Origin: Pogostemon cablin
Taxonomy: Eukaryota > Streptophyta > Magnoliopsida > Lamiales > Lamiaceae
Length of the DNA stretch: 64,000 nucleotides
Direction of reading: 5' to 3'
NCBI GenBank assembly: GCA_023678885.1
Contig: CM043000.1
Location: 18,956,729 to 19,020,728, forward strand
A model generated the notes under the pieces. It saw nothing but the letters and a program-made list of their open reading frames with translations. It was not told the origin of the DNA and made no database searches. Of the stretch, positions 28,155 through 41,230 are shown piece by piece (the stretch's first letter is position 1; every line of letters begins with the position of its first letter). Made by a program: the position numbers and the translations under genes.

Positions 28155-31100
28155 ATGTCCACCGATAGTGTCGTCGCTTCTGCCCGTCAGACCTTTGACA
28201 CCTCTCCACCAGCCCTTGCTGCCATCAACACATCAACCCAAATCACTCTCAAACTCACGCCCAATAATTTTGTTGCATGGAGTTTCCAAATCAAGACTCT
28301 CCTCGGTGGTTATAATCTCTTCAAGTTCCTGGATGGGTCATATCCGAAACTGTTTGCCACCATTACTAGTGGCGATTCAACCCTTGTCAATCCAATGCAT
28401 ACATATTGGACTCGACAAGATCAACTCTTGCTCAGCACCCTGATTGGATCAATCTCGCCCAATCTAATCTCCTTCATTGCAGCAGCCAAAACCTTTCGTG
28501 ATGCGTGGGACACTCTATCCACCATCTACGAAAAATCATCTCGTGGGCGTATTCTCGCCCTCAAGAACAAAATCATCAGCCCCGTCAAAGGCAATAAATT
28601 TGTTACCAATTTTATGCTTGAAATCAAGAGCGTTGTTGATTAATTATCTCTGTTTGGCGTCACCACTGATCAGGAAGACTTGGTCATTAAAGTCTTACAC
28701 GGACTTGACGATTCCTACAAAGAACTCAGTCATGCTATTATGGCGCAAGAGTCCTCCATCTCCTTCAAGGAATTGCATGAGAAACTATTGAGTTTGGAGT
28801 CTTAGATAGCTTCTCAGTCACCTGCAGCGCCAGTTCCAGCCACTGCTTTTCCAGCCATCAACTCTTCCCGCCGGCAACAATTTTCGGTGACCAAGGTTAG
28901 CAACCAACTATTCAACACTTCTCGTCCTCCTGCACCGATGTTTGCTCGGTCATCTTCTCAATCAGGTCCTATCACTCGGACTGGATACCAGGGTCGGTGC
29001 CAATATTGTGGTTTCACAGGCCACTTGGCACGGTGGTGCCCAGACATTCGTGCCCTTACTGGTCAAAATACACCTCAAACAACTCTAGCGGCGCATGCTG
29101 TTTCTACTGTCCCTCCACAGACTGAATGTATTCTCGAATCTGGTGCCACTCATCCTATCATAACCGACCTAGCCTCTCTTTTCATGCTCCATTTGAAGGC
29201 TCGGACAATGTGGTAATCGGTGATGGTAACCTTTTGAACATAATTCATACTGGGAGCCTACAATTCCCAAATGTTCCTAATCTCACTTTTCTTAATGCTA
29301 TCTTTGTTCCCACAATGTCTAAAAACCTTCTCTCTGTCTCTTAGTTATGCCTCCAAAATAATGTTCGTATTCTATTTTCTTCTTTTGGTTTTCAGACTGT
29401 CGCACGGGGGGCATCCTTCTCCGCGGACCTCGGGTTAATGGGCTGTATGTGTGGCCAAGTCAGTTCCACCCTCAACCTGCTAGTCTTATTGCTTGTCGTC
29501 AGTCACCTCCAATTTGGCATGCTCGTTTTGGTCACTATTCAGATAAAATTTTACAGTATATTCTCTCAAGCTCTAGTTTATCTTCTAATAAGTCTGTTGC
29601 TATTAGTTGTGAGTCATGCAAGTGTAGTAAGAGTCATAAACAGCCGTTCGCCAATTCTTCATTATCCTCTACACCTCCACTTCAAATAATTTTTTTGGAT
29701 GTTTGGACATCTCCGGTTTTATCGTGTGATGGCTTTCGTTACTATGTTATTTTTGTGGACCATTTCTCTAAATATATTTGGCTTTATCCTCTTAAAAGAA
29801 AGTGTGATGTGTTGCCTATATTTATTGCATTTAAAGCGCTAGTTGAGAATTATTTGAATTCTAAAATAATCACCTTCTACTATGACAATGGTGAAGAATA
29901 CTTAGCGTTGCGTTCTTTTCTTGCGAGTCATGGTATCACTCATCTTACCACTTCTCCCCACACTCCTAAACATAATGATTTCTCAGAACAACGTTATAGA
30001 CATATTGTTGATACTAGTTTAGTCCTTCTTCATCATACCTCTATTCTTCTCTCTTTTTGGCCCTATGCTATATCTACTGCCATCTATTTGATCAATCGTC
30101 AATCTAAGAAAAATCTTGGTCGATTATCTTCATATGAGAAACTCTTTTGCACAGCTCCTAATCTCACCAAGCTTCGAGTATTTGGGTGCCAGTGTTTTCC
30201 TTGGTTACGCCCTTATACTACCCACAAACTCTCTCCACGGTTCATACCTTGTGTGTTTCTTGGTTATTCCCTCACTCAGAGTACATATCTGTGTCTTGAC
30301 CCCACAAATAAAAAATATACACCTCTCGTCATGTTTAATTTTTTGAACATATATTTTCCTTCGCCAACTCTTCCTCACCTTCCCCGCCACCCATGATATA
30401 TTTGTCTATACTTCACACTACTCAGATTGATGATTTGATCCCTACTCCACCACCGGTCACACTTACTATGCCTTCAAACCTGACGTCTGATCCATCTGCT
30501 GCTCCATTACACTCTGCAACTACTCCTGTGCCAGATTCCATGCCTCCTCTTCGTCACCCCATGACTACTCGTTCTCGCAATAACTTCATTAAAGAAAATC
30601 CCAGGTACTGCTTAACTTCTACTACTTTGGATACCTTTGAACCTACTTCTGTCTCGTAGGCTCTCTCTCACCCAAAGTAGCGTGAGGCTATATCATCTGA
30701 GATCAATGCCCTTATTCAGAATGGAACATGGGAACTTGTTCCTCCTTCTCCTAGTCAGAATGTGGTTGGATGTAAGTGTATTTTTCGGATTAAAAGAAAC
30801 CCTGATGGTACGATTGAAAAATTCAAAGCTCGTCTTGTTGCGAAAAACTTTCATCAACGTTCTGGTATTGATTTCTTTGAGACATTCAGTTCGGTTGTTA
30901 AGCCAGCAACAATAAAGGTTGTTCTCAGTATTGATGTGTCGAGAAATTGGCCTATCCGATAATTTGATATCAACAATGGCTTCCTACATGGGGCACTTTC
31001 AGATGAAGTATACATGGATCAACCTTTCGGGTTCGCTAGCACTTCTACTCCAGATTTTATCTGTCGATTGCGAAAGTCTATCTATGGATTGAAGCAAGCC

Positions 31101-32173
31101 CCTCATACTTGGTACTCTTCCCTGCGTTAGTTCCTTATATCTATTGGCTTTGTTTGCACCAAGTCGGATGAGTCGCTATTTGTATATGATAAAAATGGCA
31201 TCATGGCTTACTTTCTAGTGTATGTGGACGATCTGATTCTCACAGGCAACCGTACTTCATTTCTCGATAAGGTTGTCGAGGCTCTAGCATCTAGATTTTT
31301 TGTAAAGGATTTAGGAAATCTCTTTTATTTCCTTGGTATTGAAGTCTTACGAAGTTCCACATCCTGTTACTTGTCTCAACGCAAGTATATCACAGATCTT
31401 CTTGCCCGACATAATATGCTTGATGCAAAACCTGTGCAAACTCCACTTCCTCGAGGAACTAAACTTTCATTACATGATGGTTCTTCTCCTGCTAATGGCA
31501 CTCTCTATCGACAGGTTCTTGGGGGTTTGCAGTATCTCTCCCTTACACGGCCTAATATTAGTTTTGCAGTTAACAAACTCTCATAGTACATACATGCTCT
31601 GACTCTCAATCACTGGGGTGTCGTTAAGCGGCTCAATCGATATCTCAAAGGCACTAGTCACTTTGCCTTACATCTTCGCGGTAATTCTCCTTGTCTCTTC
31701 ATGCTTTCACTGATGCCGATTGGGCTGGCGACTGTGATGATCGTGCCTCTACAGAGGCCTATATTCTTTTTCTTGGGTCAAACCCCATATCCTGGCGCTT
31801 CAGGAAGCAGCAAACTGTTTCACGTTCTTCTACTGAAGTTGAGTACAGAGCCTTAACTTCTGCTGCTGCTGAGATACAATGGACGCGTTCGTTGCTCACT
31901 GAATTATGAATCTCCATACTAGAGCCTCCTACCTTATATTGTGACAATGTTGGGGTGACTTATTTGTGCTCAAATCCGGTCTTCCACTCACGAATGAAGC
32001 ACATCGCTATTGATTATCATTTTGTTCGAGATTTAGTCAAAGATAATTTTTTTCGGGTGTCTCATGTAGCCTCTGCAGATCAGTTGGCAGATGCCCTCAT
32101 TAAACCTCTTTCACGACAAAAGTTGCTTCTGCTTATGTCCAAGATTGGTGTTCTTAATCGATTTCCATCTTGA
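28155..32173 (+). pseudogene. Broken copia gag-pol, inner copy 1
   Basis: Gag starts at 28155. A CCHC zinc knuckle (CQYCGFTGHLARWC) lies at 28998-29039. The protease motif near 29132 has ESGATH, with the catalytic Asp replaced by Glu. Integrase spans about 29449-30390, with catalytic D at 29698, D at 29884 and E at 29986. RT carries YVDDL at 31221-31235. RNase H with DADWAGD lies near 31706 and the frame closes at 32173. In-frame stops include TAA 28640, TAG 28803, TAG 29342, TAG 30657, TAG 30678, TAA 30960, TAG 31128 and TAG 31584, plus small indels. It cannot make a polyprotein. Most stops are shared with the second inner copy. Confidence 0.93.
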
Positions 32174-32181
32174 GGGGGGCG

Positions 32182-32313
32182 TATTAAGAGTAATATGTAT
32201 TATTTGTACATATATCACACATCGATTGGTTGTAATAGATTGATTAGAAAACTATTGTATTTATCTGTAAGTGAAAATATGAACACAACATCTTTCTTTC
32301 ATTATTCTCTATA
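32182..32313 (+). repeat. 3' LTR, copia inner copy 1
   Basis: 132 bp, with the variant ATGAACACAAC shared with the other 3' LTRs. Confidence 0.88.
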
Positions 32314-32318
32314 ATGTG

Positions 32319-32955
32319 TGTTAAAAAAATGAGAAAAAATTTGAAATTAAAATGTATTAGAGGAATATTAGTAAGAGAAATAGTAAAAAAATACTGCTTT
32401 TTTGATTAAAATTGAACTTAAATAAAAAATAAAAAAAAATACTGAGGGTAGTAAAGTGAATTAAACTCAAACAAAGATATTTATATTTTGCGAAAATGGT
32501 GTGGTTGGTTGTGTAGTAAATGGTGTTGTGTTCGAGTTCTCATTGCATAGTGACAAGTCAAACCAAATGAAGGCCGATTATAGGGTAGGGTGGTGTATAA
32601 GGAAATTCAGGGCAAACAATTAATAAACCGTGATGACTTGGCATCTGCTGATTGGCTCCCGCTTTCCCGTTTTCTTACACCTTGTACGACGCATCAATTC
32701 TTACACCAAGTTTTGGATTTGTGCACCTTATTTAGAACGTGCGTTAATTTCTGCAACTATTTGTTCCCAGCTGTTGATTTTTAATTAATTTAAAATTTTA
32801 AATAAATAGAGCTCCATCCCGAAAAAGCTTTTACAATGGAGATTAAAAAAAATATTAATTTTTAGAATATTGTGATAATTTTTTATGAGTTAGTTTCTTG
32901 TAAATCGGGTTTACATCATAAATTATTGTAAATTCTGTGATTCCCTTAATTTAAA
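32319..32955. other. Right flank of copia inner copy 1
   Basis: Matches 1-620 of the window, except for an 82-bp segment (about 32410-32495) and smaller insertions that the others lack. No gene. Confidence 0.7.
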
Positions 32956-32957
32956 GA

Positions 32958-34165
32958 CAACAAAAATAATCAAAGTTCAAAAGATTAAAAAGAAACTTCA
33001 ATCTAGAGAAAAACATATAGTATAAGGCCATATTCATAGAGAATTCTAATATTCATTTTTAAATAATAATAATAATAATAATAATGGTGCTTTTAATATC
33101 TGATTTATTTAATATTTTATATATTCTTATAATTTAATGGCAAGTAAATTTATTAATTTTTAAAATATAATGGTACTTTTAATTTTAAGATTGATTTAAT
33201 ATTTTATTTTTATAATTTGATGAGGTATTCTCTTGAAAGAGAAGTGTATTTAAACTAGATGTGAGGCGGGTCGGTCCATCATTAAAATATTTAAACACCA
33301 TTTACTATACTTTAAAAAATAAGTATATTTTTTTATGTAAAAAATAAGTATATTTTACCTATACATCAATTATATTTTAACACGTTTCAAATAAACATCT
33401 TAAAAAAACTTTGTATTAGAAAATTTTCACAAGTGATGTCCTGATTATTATTAAATAAAAGAAAAAGCAATTAAATGTAAATTACAAATATAAAACATTG
33501 AAGCGGAGTCGAAGCATTGACTGAACCCTTGACTAATTCGCAACAAGAGCAACAGTCGACCACCAATTCGAATTCCTTGTTCCATTTTTATTAAAATACT
33601 ATACCCTAATTAATAATCATTAAATCCTTAAGATATGTGATGAAAATTTGGGCATTAATTACAACACGTAGCGAGAATCTAATATGTAGAATATGAGACA
33701 AAACATAGAATGAAATAAGTGATAACATTTGATCGGATACTACAACTCTATAACTGGTATACTATTGTGATAGCATTTTATGACAACTAATTTATACTTC
33801 CGTCATACGATTAAATTCATTATTTTCTTATTCAATAAGGTTTATTCCTGTAAAAGAAAATAACATATTTGTCCATCACTTTTTAATACAAACAAAATAC
33901 TTGACACATTATTTATTACTTAAATATACCATATTAATTTTTCCTTAAACAACATAAAACAATGAAAGTGAACATGAACATGGGATGGAGGGTGTAGAAA
34001 AATACGGCCCTGCTGAAACCAACTCACAAAATAAGATACTTTATCCGTTTTGATTTTAATTTTACATTTTATTGTTTGCATAAATATTAATAAAATTCAT
34101 TTAAAAAAATTAATTTTTAGGGTAGTTTGATATTTTTGGATAATAAATAAATGATAAAGTATGTT
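32958..34165. other. Left flank of copia inner copy 2
   Basis: Matches 26460-27913 without the 265-bp segment. AT-rich, no gene. Confidence 0.7.
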
Positions 34166-34172
34166 ATGTGTG

Positions 34173-34304
34173 TATTAAGAGTAATATGTATTATTTGTAC
34201 ATATATCCCACATATATTGGTTGTAATAGATTGATTAGAAAACTATTGTATTCATCTGTAAGTGAAAATATCAATACAACATCTTTCTTTCATTATTCTC
34301 TATA
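34173..34304 (+). repeat. 5' LTR, copia inner copy 2
   Basis: 132 bp, with the 5'-type variant ATCAATACAAC. Confidence 0.88.
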
Positions 34305-34414
34305 TGGTATACAGAGCTTTATTTGGCTAACGCCCTTTCCTTTGTGATCCTCAAACCCAAATCCCACTGTCCTCCCCCTCTTTTCCAAACCCTCCCTTGT
34401 GTCGCCTGCAAATC

Positions 34415-37400
34415 ATGTCCACCGATAGTGTCGTCGCTTCTGCCAGTCAGACCTTTGACACCTCTCCACCAGCCCTTGCTGCCTTCAACACATCAACCCA
34501 AATCACTCTCAAACTCACGCCCAATAATTTTGTTGCATGGAGTTTCCAAATCAAGACTCTCCTCGGTGGCTATGATCTCTTCAATTTCCTGGATAGGTCA
34601 TATCCGAAACCGTCTGCCACCATTACTAGTGGCAGATTCAACCCTTGTCAATCCAATGCATACATATTGGACTCGACAAGATCAACTCTTGCTCAGCACC
34701 CTGATTGGATCTATCTCGCCCAATCTAATCTCCCTCATTGCAGCAGCCAAATCCTTTCGTGATGCGTGGGACACTCTATCCACCATCTATGGAAAATCAT
34801 CTCGTGGGCGTATTCTCGCCCTCAAGAACAAAATCGTCAGCCCCGTCAAAGGCAATAAATTTGTTACCAATTTTATGCTTGAAATCAAGAGCGTTTTTGA
34901 TGAATTATCTCTGTTTGGCGTCACCACTGATCAGGAAGACTTGGTCATTAAAGTCTTACACGGACTTGACGATTCCTACAAAGAACTCAGTCATGCTATT
35001 ATGGCGCGAGAGTCCTCCATCTCCTTCAAGGAATTGCATGAGAAACTATTGAGTTTGGAGTCTTAGATAGCTTCTCACTCACCTGCAGCGGCAGTTCCAG
35101 CCACTGCTTTTCCAGCCATCAACTCTTCCCGCAGACAACAATCTTCGGTGACCAAGGTTAGCAACCAACTATTCCACACTTCTCGTCCTCCTGCACCGAT
35201 GTTTGCTCGGTCATCTTCTCAATCAGGTCCTATCACTCGGACTGGATACCAGGGTCGGTGCCAATATTGTGGTTTCACAGGCCACTTGGCACGGTGGTGC
35301 CCAAACATTCGTGCTCTTACCGGTCAAAATACACCTCAAACAACTCTAGCGGCGCATGCTGTTTCTACTGTCCCTCCATAGACTGAATGGATTCTCGACT
35401 CTGGTGCCACTCATCCTATCACAACCGACCTAGCCTCTCTTTTCATGCTCCATTTGAAGGCTCGGACAATGTGGTAATCGATGATGGTAACCTTTTGAAC
35501 ATAACTCATACTGGGAGCCTACAATTCCCAAATGTTCCTAATCTCACTTTTCTTAATGCTATCTTTGTTCCCACAATGTCTAAAAACCTTCTCTCTGTCT
35601 CTCAGTTATGCCTCCAAAATAATGTTCGTGTTCTATTTTCTTCTTTTGGTTTTCAGGTGCAGGACTGTCGCACGGGGGGCATCCTTCTCCGCGGACCTCG
35701 GATTAATGGGCTGTATGTGTGGCCAAGTCAGTTCCACCCTCAACCTGCTAGTCTTATTGCTTGCCGTCAGTCACCTCCAATTTGGCATGCTCGTCTTGGT
35801 CACCATTTAAAATTTTACAGTATATTCTCTCAAGCTCTAGTTTGTCTGCTAATAAGTCTGTTGCTATTAGTTATGAGTCATGCAAGTGTAGTAAGAGTCA
35901 TAAACAGCCGTTAGCCAATTCTTCATTATCCTCTACACCTCCACTCCAAATAATTTTTTTGGATGTTTGGACATCTCCAGTTTTGTCGTGTGATGGCTTT
36001 CGTTACTATGTTATTTTTGTGGACCATTTCTCTAAATATATTTGGCTTTATCCTCTTAAAAGAAAGTCTGATGTGTTGCCTACATTTATTGCATTTAAAG
36101 CGCTAGTTGAGAATTATTTGAAATCTAAAATAATCACCTTCTACTATGACAATGGTGGAGAACACTTAGCGTTGCGTTCTTTTCTTGCTAGTCATGGCAT
36201 CACTCATCTTACCACTCCTCCCTACACTCCTAAACATAATGATTTCTCAGAACAACGTCATAGACATATTGTTGATACTAGTTTAGCCCTTCTTCATCAT
36301 ACATCTATTCCTCTCTGTTTTTGGCCCTATGCTATATCTACTGCCATCTATTTGATCAATCGTCAATCTAAGGAAAATCTTGGTCGATTATCTTCATATG
36401 AGAAACTCTTTTGCACAGCTCCTAATCTCACCAAGCTTCGAGTATTTGGGTGCCAATGTTTTCCTTGGTTACGCCATTATACTACCCACAAACACTCTCC
36501 ACGGTTCATACCTTGTGTGTTTCTTGGCTATTCCCTCACTCAGAGTACATATTTGTGTCTTGACCCCACAAATAAAAAATATACACCTCTCGTCATGTTT
36601 AATTTTTTGAACATATATTTTCCTTCGCCAACTCTTTCTCACCCTCCCCGCCACCCATGATATCTTTGTCTACACTTCACAATACCCAGATTGATGATTT
36701 GATCCTACTCCACCACCGGTCACACTTACTATGCCTTCAGACCTGACGTCGGATCCATCTGCTATTCCATTACACTCTGCGACTACTCCTGCGCCAGATT
36801 CCATGCCTCCTCTTCGTCACCCCATGACTACTCGTTCTCGCAATAACATCATTAAAGAAAATCACAGGTACTGCTTAACTTCTACTACTTTGGATACCTT
36901 TGAACCTACTTCTGTCTCGTAGGCTCTCTCTCACCCAACGTAGCGTGAGGCTATGTCATCTGAGATCAATGCCCTTATTCAGAATGGAACATGGGAACTT
37001 GTTCCTCCTTATCCTAGTCAGAATGTGGTTGGATGTAAGTGTATTTTTCGAATTAAAAGGAACCCTGATGGTACGATTGAAAAATTCAAAGCTCGTCTTG
37101 TTTCAAAAAGCTTTCATCAACGTTCTGGTATTGATTTCTCTGAGACATTCAGTCCGGTTGTTAAGCCAGCAACAATAAGGGTTGTTCTCAGTATTGATGT
37201 GTCGAGAAATTGGTCTCTCCAACAATTTGATGTCAACAATGCCTTCCTACATGGGGCACTTTCAGATGAAGTATACATGGATCAACCTCTCGGGTTCGCT
37301 AGCACTTCTACTCCAGATTTTGTCTGCAGATTGCGAAAGTCTATCTATGGATTGAAGCAAGCCCCTCGTACTTGGTACTCTTCCCTGCGTTAGTTCCTTA

Positions 37401-38437
37401 TATCTATTGGCTTTGTTTGCACCAAGTCGGATGAGTCGCTATTTGTATATGATAAAAATGGCATCATGGCTTACTTTCTAGTGTATGTGGACGATCTGAT
37501 TCTCACAGACAATTGTACTTCGTTTCTCGGCAAGGTTGTCGAGGCTCTAGCATCCAGATTTTTTGTAAAGGATTTAGGAAATCTTTCTTATTTCCTTGGT
37601 ATTGAAGTCTTACGAAGTTCCACATCCTGTTACTTGTCTCAACGCAAGTATATCATAGATCTTCTTTCCCGACATAATATGCTTGATGCAAAACCTGTGC
37701 AAACTCCACTTCCTCGAGGAACTAAACTTTCATTACATGATGGTTCTTCTCCTGCTAATGGCACTCTCTATCGACAGGTTCTTGGGGATTTGCAGTATCT
37801 CTCCTTTACACTGCCTAATATTAGTTTTACAGTTAACAAACTCTCATAGTACATACATGCTCTGACTCTCAATCACTGGGGTGTCGTTAAGCGGCTCATT
37901 CGATATCTCAAAGGCACTAGTCACTTTGCTTTACATCTTCGCGGTAATTCTCCATTGTCTCTTCATGCTTTCACTGATGCCGATTGGGCTGGCGACTGTG
38001 ATGATCGTGCCTCTACAGAGGCCTATATTCTTTTTCTTGGGTCAAATCCCATATCCTGGCGCTTCAGGAAGCAGCAAACTGTTTCACGTTCTTCTACTGA
38101 AGCTGAGTACAGGGCCTTAGCTTCTGCTGCTGCTGAGATACAATGGACGCGTTCGTTGCTCACTGAATTATGAATCTCCATACCAGAGCCTCCTACCTTA
38201 TATTGTGACAATGTTGGGGCGACTTATTTGTGCTCAAATCCGGTCTTCCACTCACGAATGAAGCACATCGCTATTGATTATCATTTTGTTCGAGATTTAG
38301 TCAAAGATAATTTTTTTCGGGTGTCTCATGTAGCCTCTGCAGATCAGTTGGCAGATGCCCTCACTAAGCCTCTTTCACGACAAAAGTTGCTTCTGCTTAT
38401 GTCCAAGATTGGTGTTCTTAATCGATTTCCATCTTGA
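34415..38437 (+). pseudogene. Broken copia gag-pol, inner copy 2
   Basis: Gag starts at 34415 and has a one-base insertion near 34634 (GGCAGATT against GGCGATT in the other copy). The zinc knuckle is at 35259-35300. The protease motif near 35397 keeps DSGATH. Integrase spans about 35761-36655. RT holds YVDDL at 37484-37498. RNase H spans about 37955-38437. In-frame stops include TAG 35064, TAG 35379, TAG 36920, TAG 37391 and TAG 37847, and the integrase region has a short deletion near 35806. It is somewhat better kept than inner copy 1 but not functional. Confidence 0.93.
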
Positions 38438-38444
38438 GGGGGCG

Positions 38445-38576
38445 TATTAAGAGTAATATGTATTATTTGTATATATATCACACATCGATTGGTTGTAATA
38501 GATTGATTAGAAAACTATTGTATTTATCTGTAAGTGAAAATATGAACACAACATCTTTTTTTCATTATTCTCTATA
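38445..38576 (+). repeat. 3' LTR, copia inner copy 2
   Basis: 132 bp; its last 82 bases equal window positions 1-82. Confidence 0.9.
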
Positions 38577-40339
38577 ATGTGTGTTAAAAAAAATGAGAAA
38601 AAATTTGAAATTAAAATGTATTAGAGATATTAGTAAGAGAAATAGTAAAAAATACTGCTTTTTTGATTAAAATGGTGTGGTTGGTTGTGTAGTAAATGTT
38701 GTGTTCGAGTTCTAATTGCATAGTGACAAGTCAAACCAAATGAAGGCCGATTATAGGGTAGGGTGGTGTATTAGGGAAATGCAGGGCAAACAATTAATAA
38801 ACCGTGATGACTTGGCGTCTGCTGATTGGCTCCCGCGTTCCCGTCATCAATTCTTACACCAAGTTTTGGGATTTGTGCACCGTATTTAGAACGTGCGTTA
38901 ATTTCTGCGCTACAAATATTCGTTCCCAGCTGTTGATTTTTAATTAATTTAAAATTTTAAATAAATAGAGCTCCATCCCGAAAAAGTTTTTACAATGGAG
39001 ATTAAAAAAATATTAATTTTTAGAATATTGTGATAATTTTTTTATGAGTTAGTTTCTTGTAAATCGGGTTTATATCATAAATTATTGTAAATTTTGTGGT
39101 TCCCTTAATTTAAACATCCTAGCAGTACATATAGTATATATGATTGGAAGGGGGACCACAAAATTTACACAGTTAAGCCGGTTTACACAAGTATTTGTGA
39201 TTTTTTTATGGAGTAATAAATACATGATATGTTTGGTGTTAAGTATAAATAAATTTTTTTTAATGAGATGGGGCAGTTTGGAATAATTAAAAGGAAAAAA
39301 AGGACGAAAATGGAAAAAGAATGTTTTGAATTCGATTCTTCTTATTCCCTCCGTCTGCTACAAAGGGATTAATTTACACGTGGATTAAGAGTATTATTAC
39401 TATTATTTAATGTGTAGTGGATAATTGTATTACCTTTAAAAATATCCGAGTCTTATTTTTTTCATTAGAGTAACCACCCATTATACAAAATACTCTTGAA
39501 AATAGGAAATAATTAAATGATAACTTTGGGTGCACACAAATATTTGCATGTGATTTATCATCATATTTAGAGGTTGATACAATTTCTTTTTAGAGTTTAT
39601 TTTGACAATTCATTAACAACTAAATTATTCAACTCGACTTAAGAAGGCGCTATGCACAATTTTGATATTATATATATGGTTTATGATTTATTCTTTACTT
39701 TTTAAGATCTTTTATTCACATCTTTTACATGTTTTTTTTTTTAAATATCTTGGAACAGTGTTGACAATATTAATGAAGTTGCGAATATAAATTCATCAAC
39801 ATTTTAGGTTATAAGCAGCCAAATGGGTATATTTGATAATTAATTAATGTAGTTTGCTATTTTGTCCAAAATGTATTATTGAATACCTACTATATTTCTT
39901 TCCATTTAAAATGAAATAGTTTAAACATTTTTGGTCAAATTGTCGTTCTGATTTGACATACGTTTTTAATTCCAGACCAACCGTTGACAGACATGCGAAA
40001 TTAGCTGCTAAAATACTCTCGCGTTTGAACGAGTAACATGAATATTGGGAAAGATGAAATTACACATTTATCCTTTCAGAGGAAAACATAATTAACCCTA
40101 ATTAATGACTTTGATAAAACTTTTTTTCTCTTTCATGTGTCAATTAGTATTATGTCTCGGGATTGCTCGGTTAAAATATTACTTTTAACATAGATAAATA
40201 TACGTCTCGCCCAAAGATCGTTCACTATTTCTTCATTTATTTATGTCACATAATCGCTCACCAAAAAAAAGGAAACATGATTCTAATCTAAAATCTCAAA
40301 ACTACACATTATTTCAGAAATATAATCCATTTTTATACT
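38577..40339. other. Intergenic, copy 2 equivalent of 83-1844
   Basis: Same content as copy 1, including the foldback repeat (39056-39191). No gene recognised. Confidence 0.6.
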
Positions 40340-40570
40340 TTATTTATTGGTCGCCTTCTGTAGTTCCGTTGCACTGAAAATTCTCACCGAATTTGATGAG
40401 CTCTGCCTTCCATTGAGTTTTTCTTGCAACAATTGACCACCAGTGTGAAGAAAGTTATGTCGTCTCATCTTCATATGTCTCCTTCTCTTCATATCCAAGC
40501 AAGCTAATAGTAGAACAACAATCACTCCCAAAGCAACCTTTTTTTTTTTTTTTTTTTTTTTTTTTTCCAT
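40340..40570 (-). pseudogene. WAK-like fragment, second copy
   Basis: Same relic as 1845-2105; the poly-T run is 28 bases here (40539-40566) and so changes the upstream frame. A single change gives VALGVIVV in place of VGLGVIVV. Confidence 0.65.
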
Positions 40571-41008
40571 TTTTCAACAGGGAACAAAAACAGAATGTAC
40601 ATATTAGATATTCTTATTTACTCTGATCGTATGGTGTGTGTATCCCAATTTCCATGAATTCTTTACTTGTGAAATCAGTGTGGTGGGGGACTTTTGAGTT
40701 TAGTCAATTCAACTCATATTCAATTAAACAAAAGGATTTTAACCAAGAAAATATTTGCCAGCGAGCAACAACAACTTTAGTCACAAACAACATAGTCCCA
40801 ATCTCTACATTATTTGTGGCGAATTAGCCACGCCCACTGATCTTTTCTTGATCTTCACAGCACCGATATACTCTACAGATTTGGGCATTCTCCCTCTAAA
40901 TACATCTGAAGCCCAATCCGAAACAGAAACCCCCCCCCCCCACTTCTTGACAAGACCATCATCCTTTTGGATTTCGCCCACAACCCATTCACCAAATCAG
41001 AATTCTCG

Positions 41009-41230
41009 ATGGCTTCTGGATATAGACTAGCTGCCTTGAAGCAATCTCAAGCTACAGTAATCGATTCAGATTCAATAGGATTCAAACCCCTTCTAAGCCA
41101 CGCCTCACATCTAAGATCCGACCCACGCACGAGCGTAAAAGAGAGAACCCCCAATTCTTCATTCCCCAATTACATGGCCGCCACTGAGTCGGCGAAAGCA
41201 AGGATTTTTTCGCAAAGCACGCCACGATAG
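41009..41230 (+). pseudogene. IQD C-terminal fragment, second copy
   Basis: Same reading frame and stop as 2519-2740. Confidence 0.65.

Larger units (their letters stand above)
27919..32313 (+). mobile_element. Ty1/copia retrotransposon, inner copy 1 (dead)
   Basis: 4395 bp. Short LTRs lie at 27919-28045 (127 bp) and 32182-32313 (132 bp), starting TATTAAGAG and ending CTCTATA. A perfect 5-bp duplication ATGTG lies at 27914-27918 and 32314-32318. The primer-binding site TGGTATACAGAGC (28046) is a one-base variant of the Met-tRNA site. The polypurine tract GAGGGGGG lies at 32172-32179. The internal order gag, protease, integrase, RT, RNase H is that of copia. The terminal dinucleotides TA...TA are unusual, as TG...CA is expected. 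Confidence 0.93.
26459..32955. repeat. Inner tandem duplication, unit 1 (6.5 kb)
   Basis: Matches 32957-39114 in order and orientation, including flanks, copia element and right flank. The join between units at 32955/32957 has one extra G. Units differ by several percent and by indels of about 265 and 80 bp. Confidence 0.9.
1..38494. repeat. 38.5-kb tandem unit, copy 1 (complete as seen)
   Basis: Position 1 aligns with 38495 and the match continues to the window end. The unit holds the MADS gene, its introns with all their inserted elements, and two inner copies of a copia locus. Offsets between the copies drift only from +38494 to +38168, through small homopolymer and microsatellite changes and one 329-bp step near 5.65-6.3 kb. 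The true left boundary lies outside the window. Confidence 0.95.
34173..38576 (+). mobile_element. Ty1/copia retrotransposon, inner copy 2 (dead)
   Basis: 4404 bp. LTRs lie at 34173-34304 and 38445-38576, both 132 bp. The primer-binding site is at 34305-34317 and the polypurine tract near 38435-38441. ATGTGTG flanks both sides. The left flank has one TG more than copy 1, so the two copies share one insertion site rather than marking two insertions. Confidence 0.93.
32957..39114. repeat. Inner tandem duplication, unit 2 (6.2 kb)
   Basis: Starts inside the LINE-like stub (ACAACAAAAATAATC), so the poly(A) end of the stub is missing here. It continues without a break into the second 38.5-kb unit. 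Confidence 0.9.

Noticed and set aside
27919..38576. Two independent copia insertions
   Set aside because: Flanks, target site and most stops are shared, and LTRs group 5' with 5' and 3' with 3'. One insertion followed by duplication explains everything.
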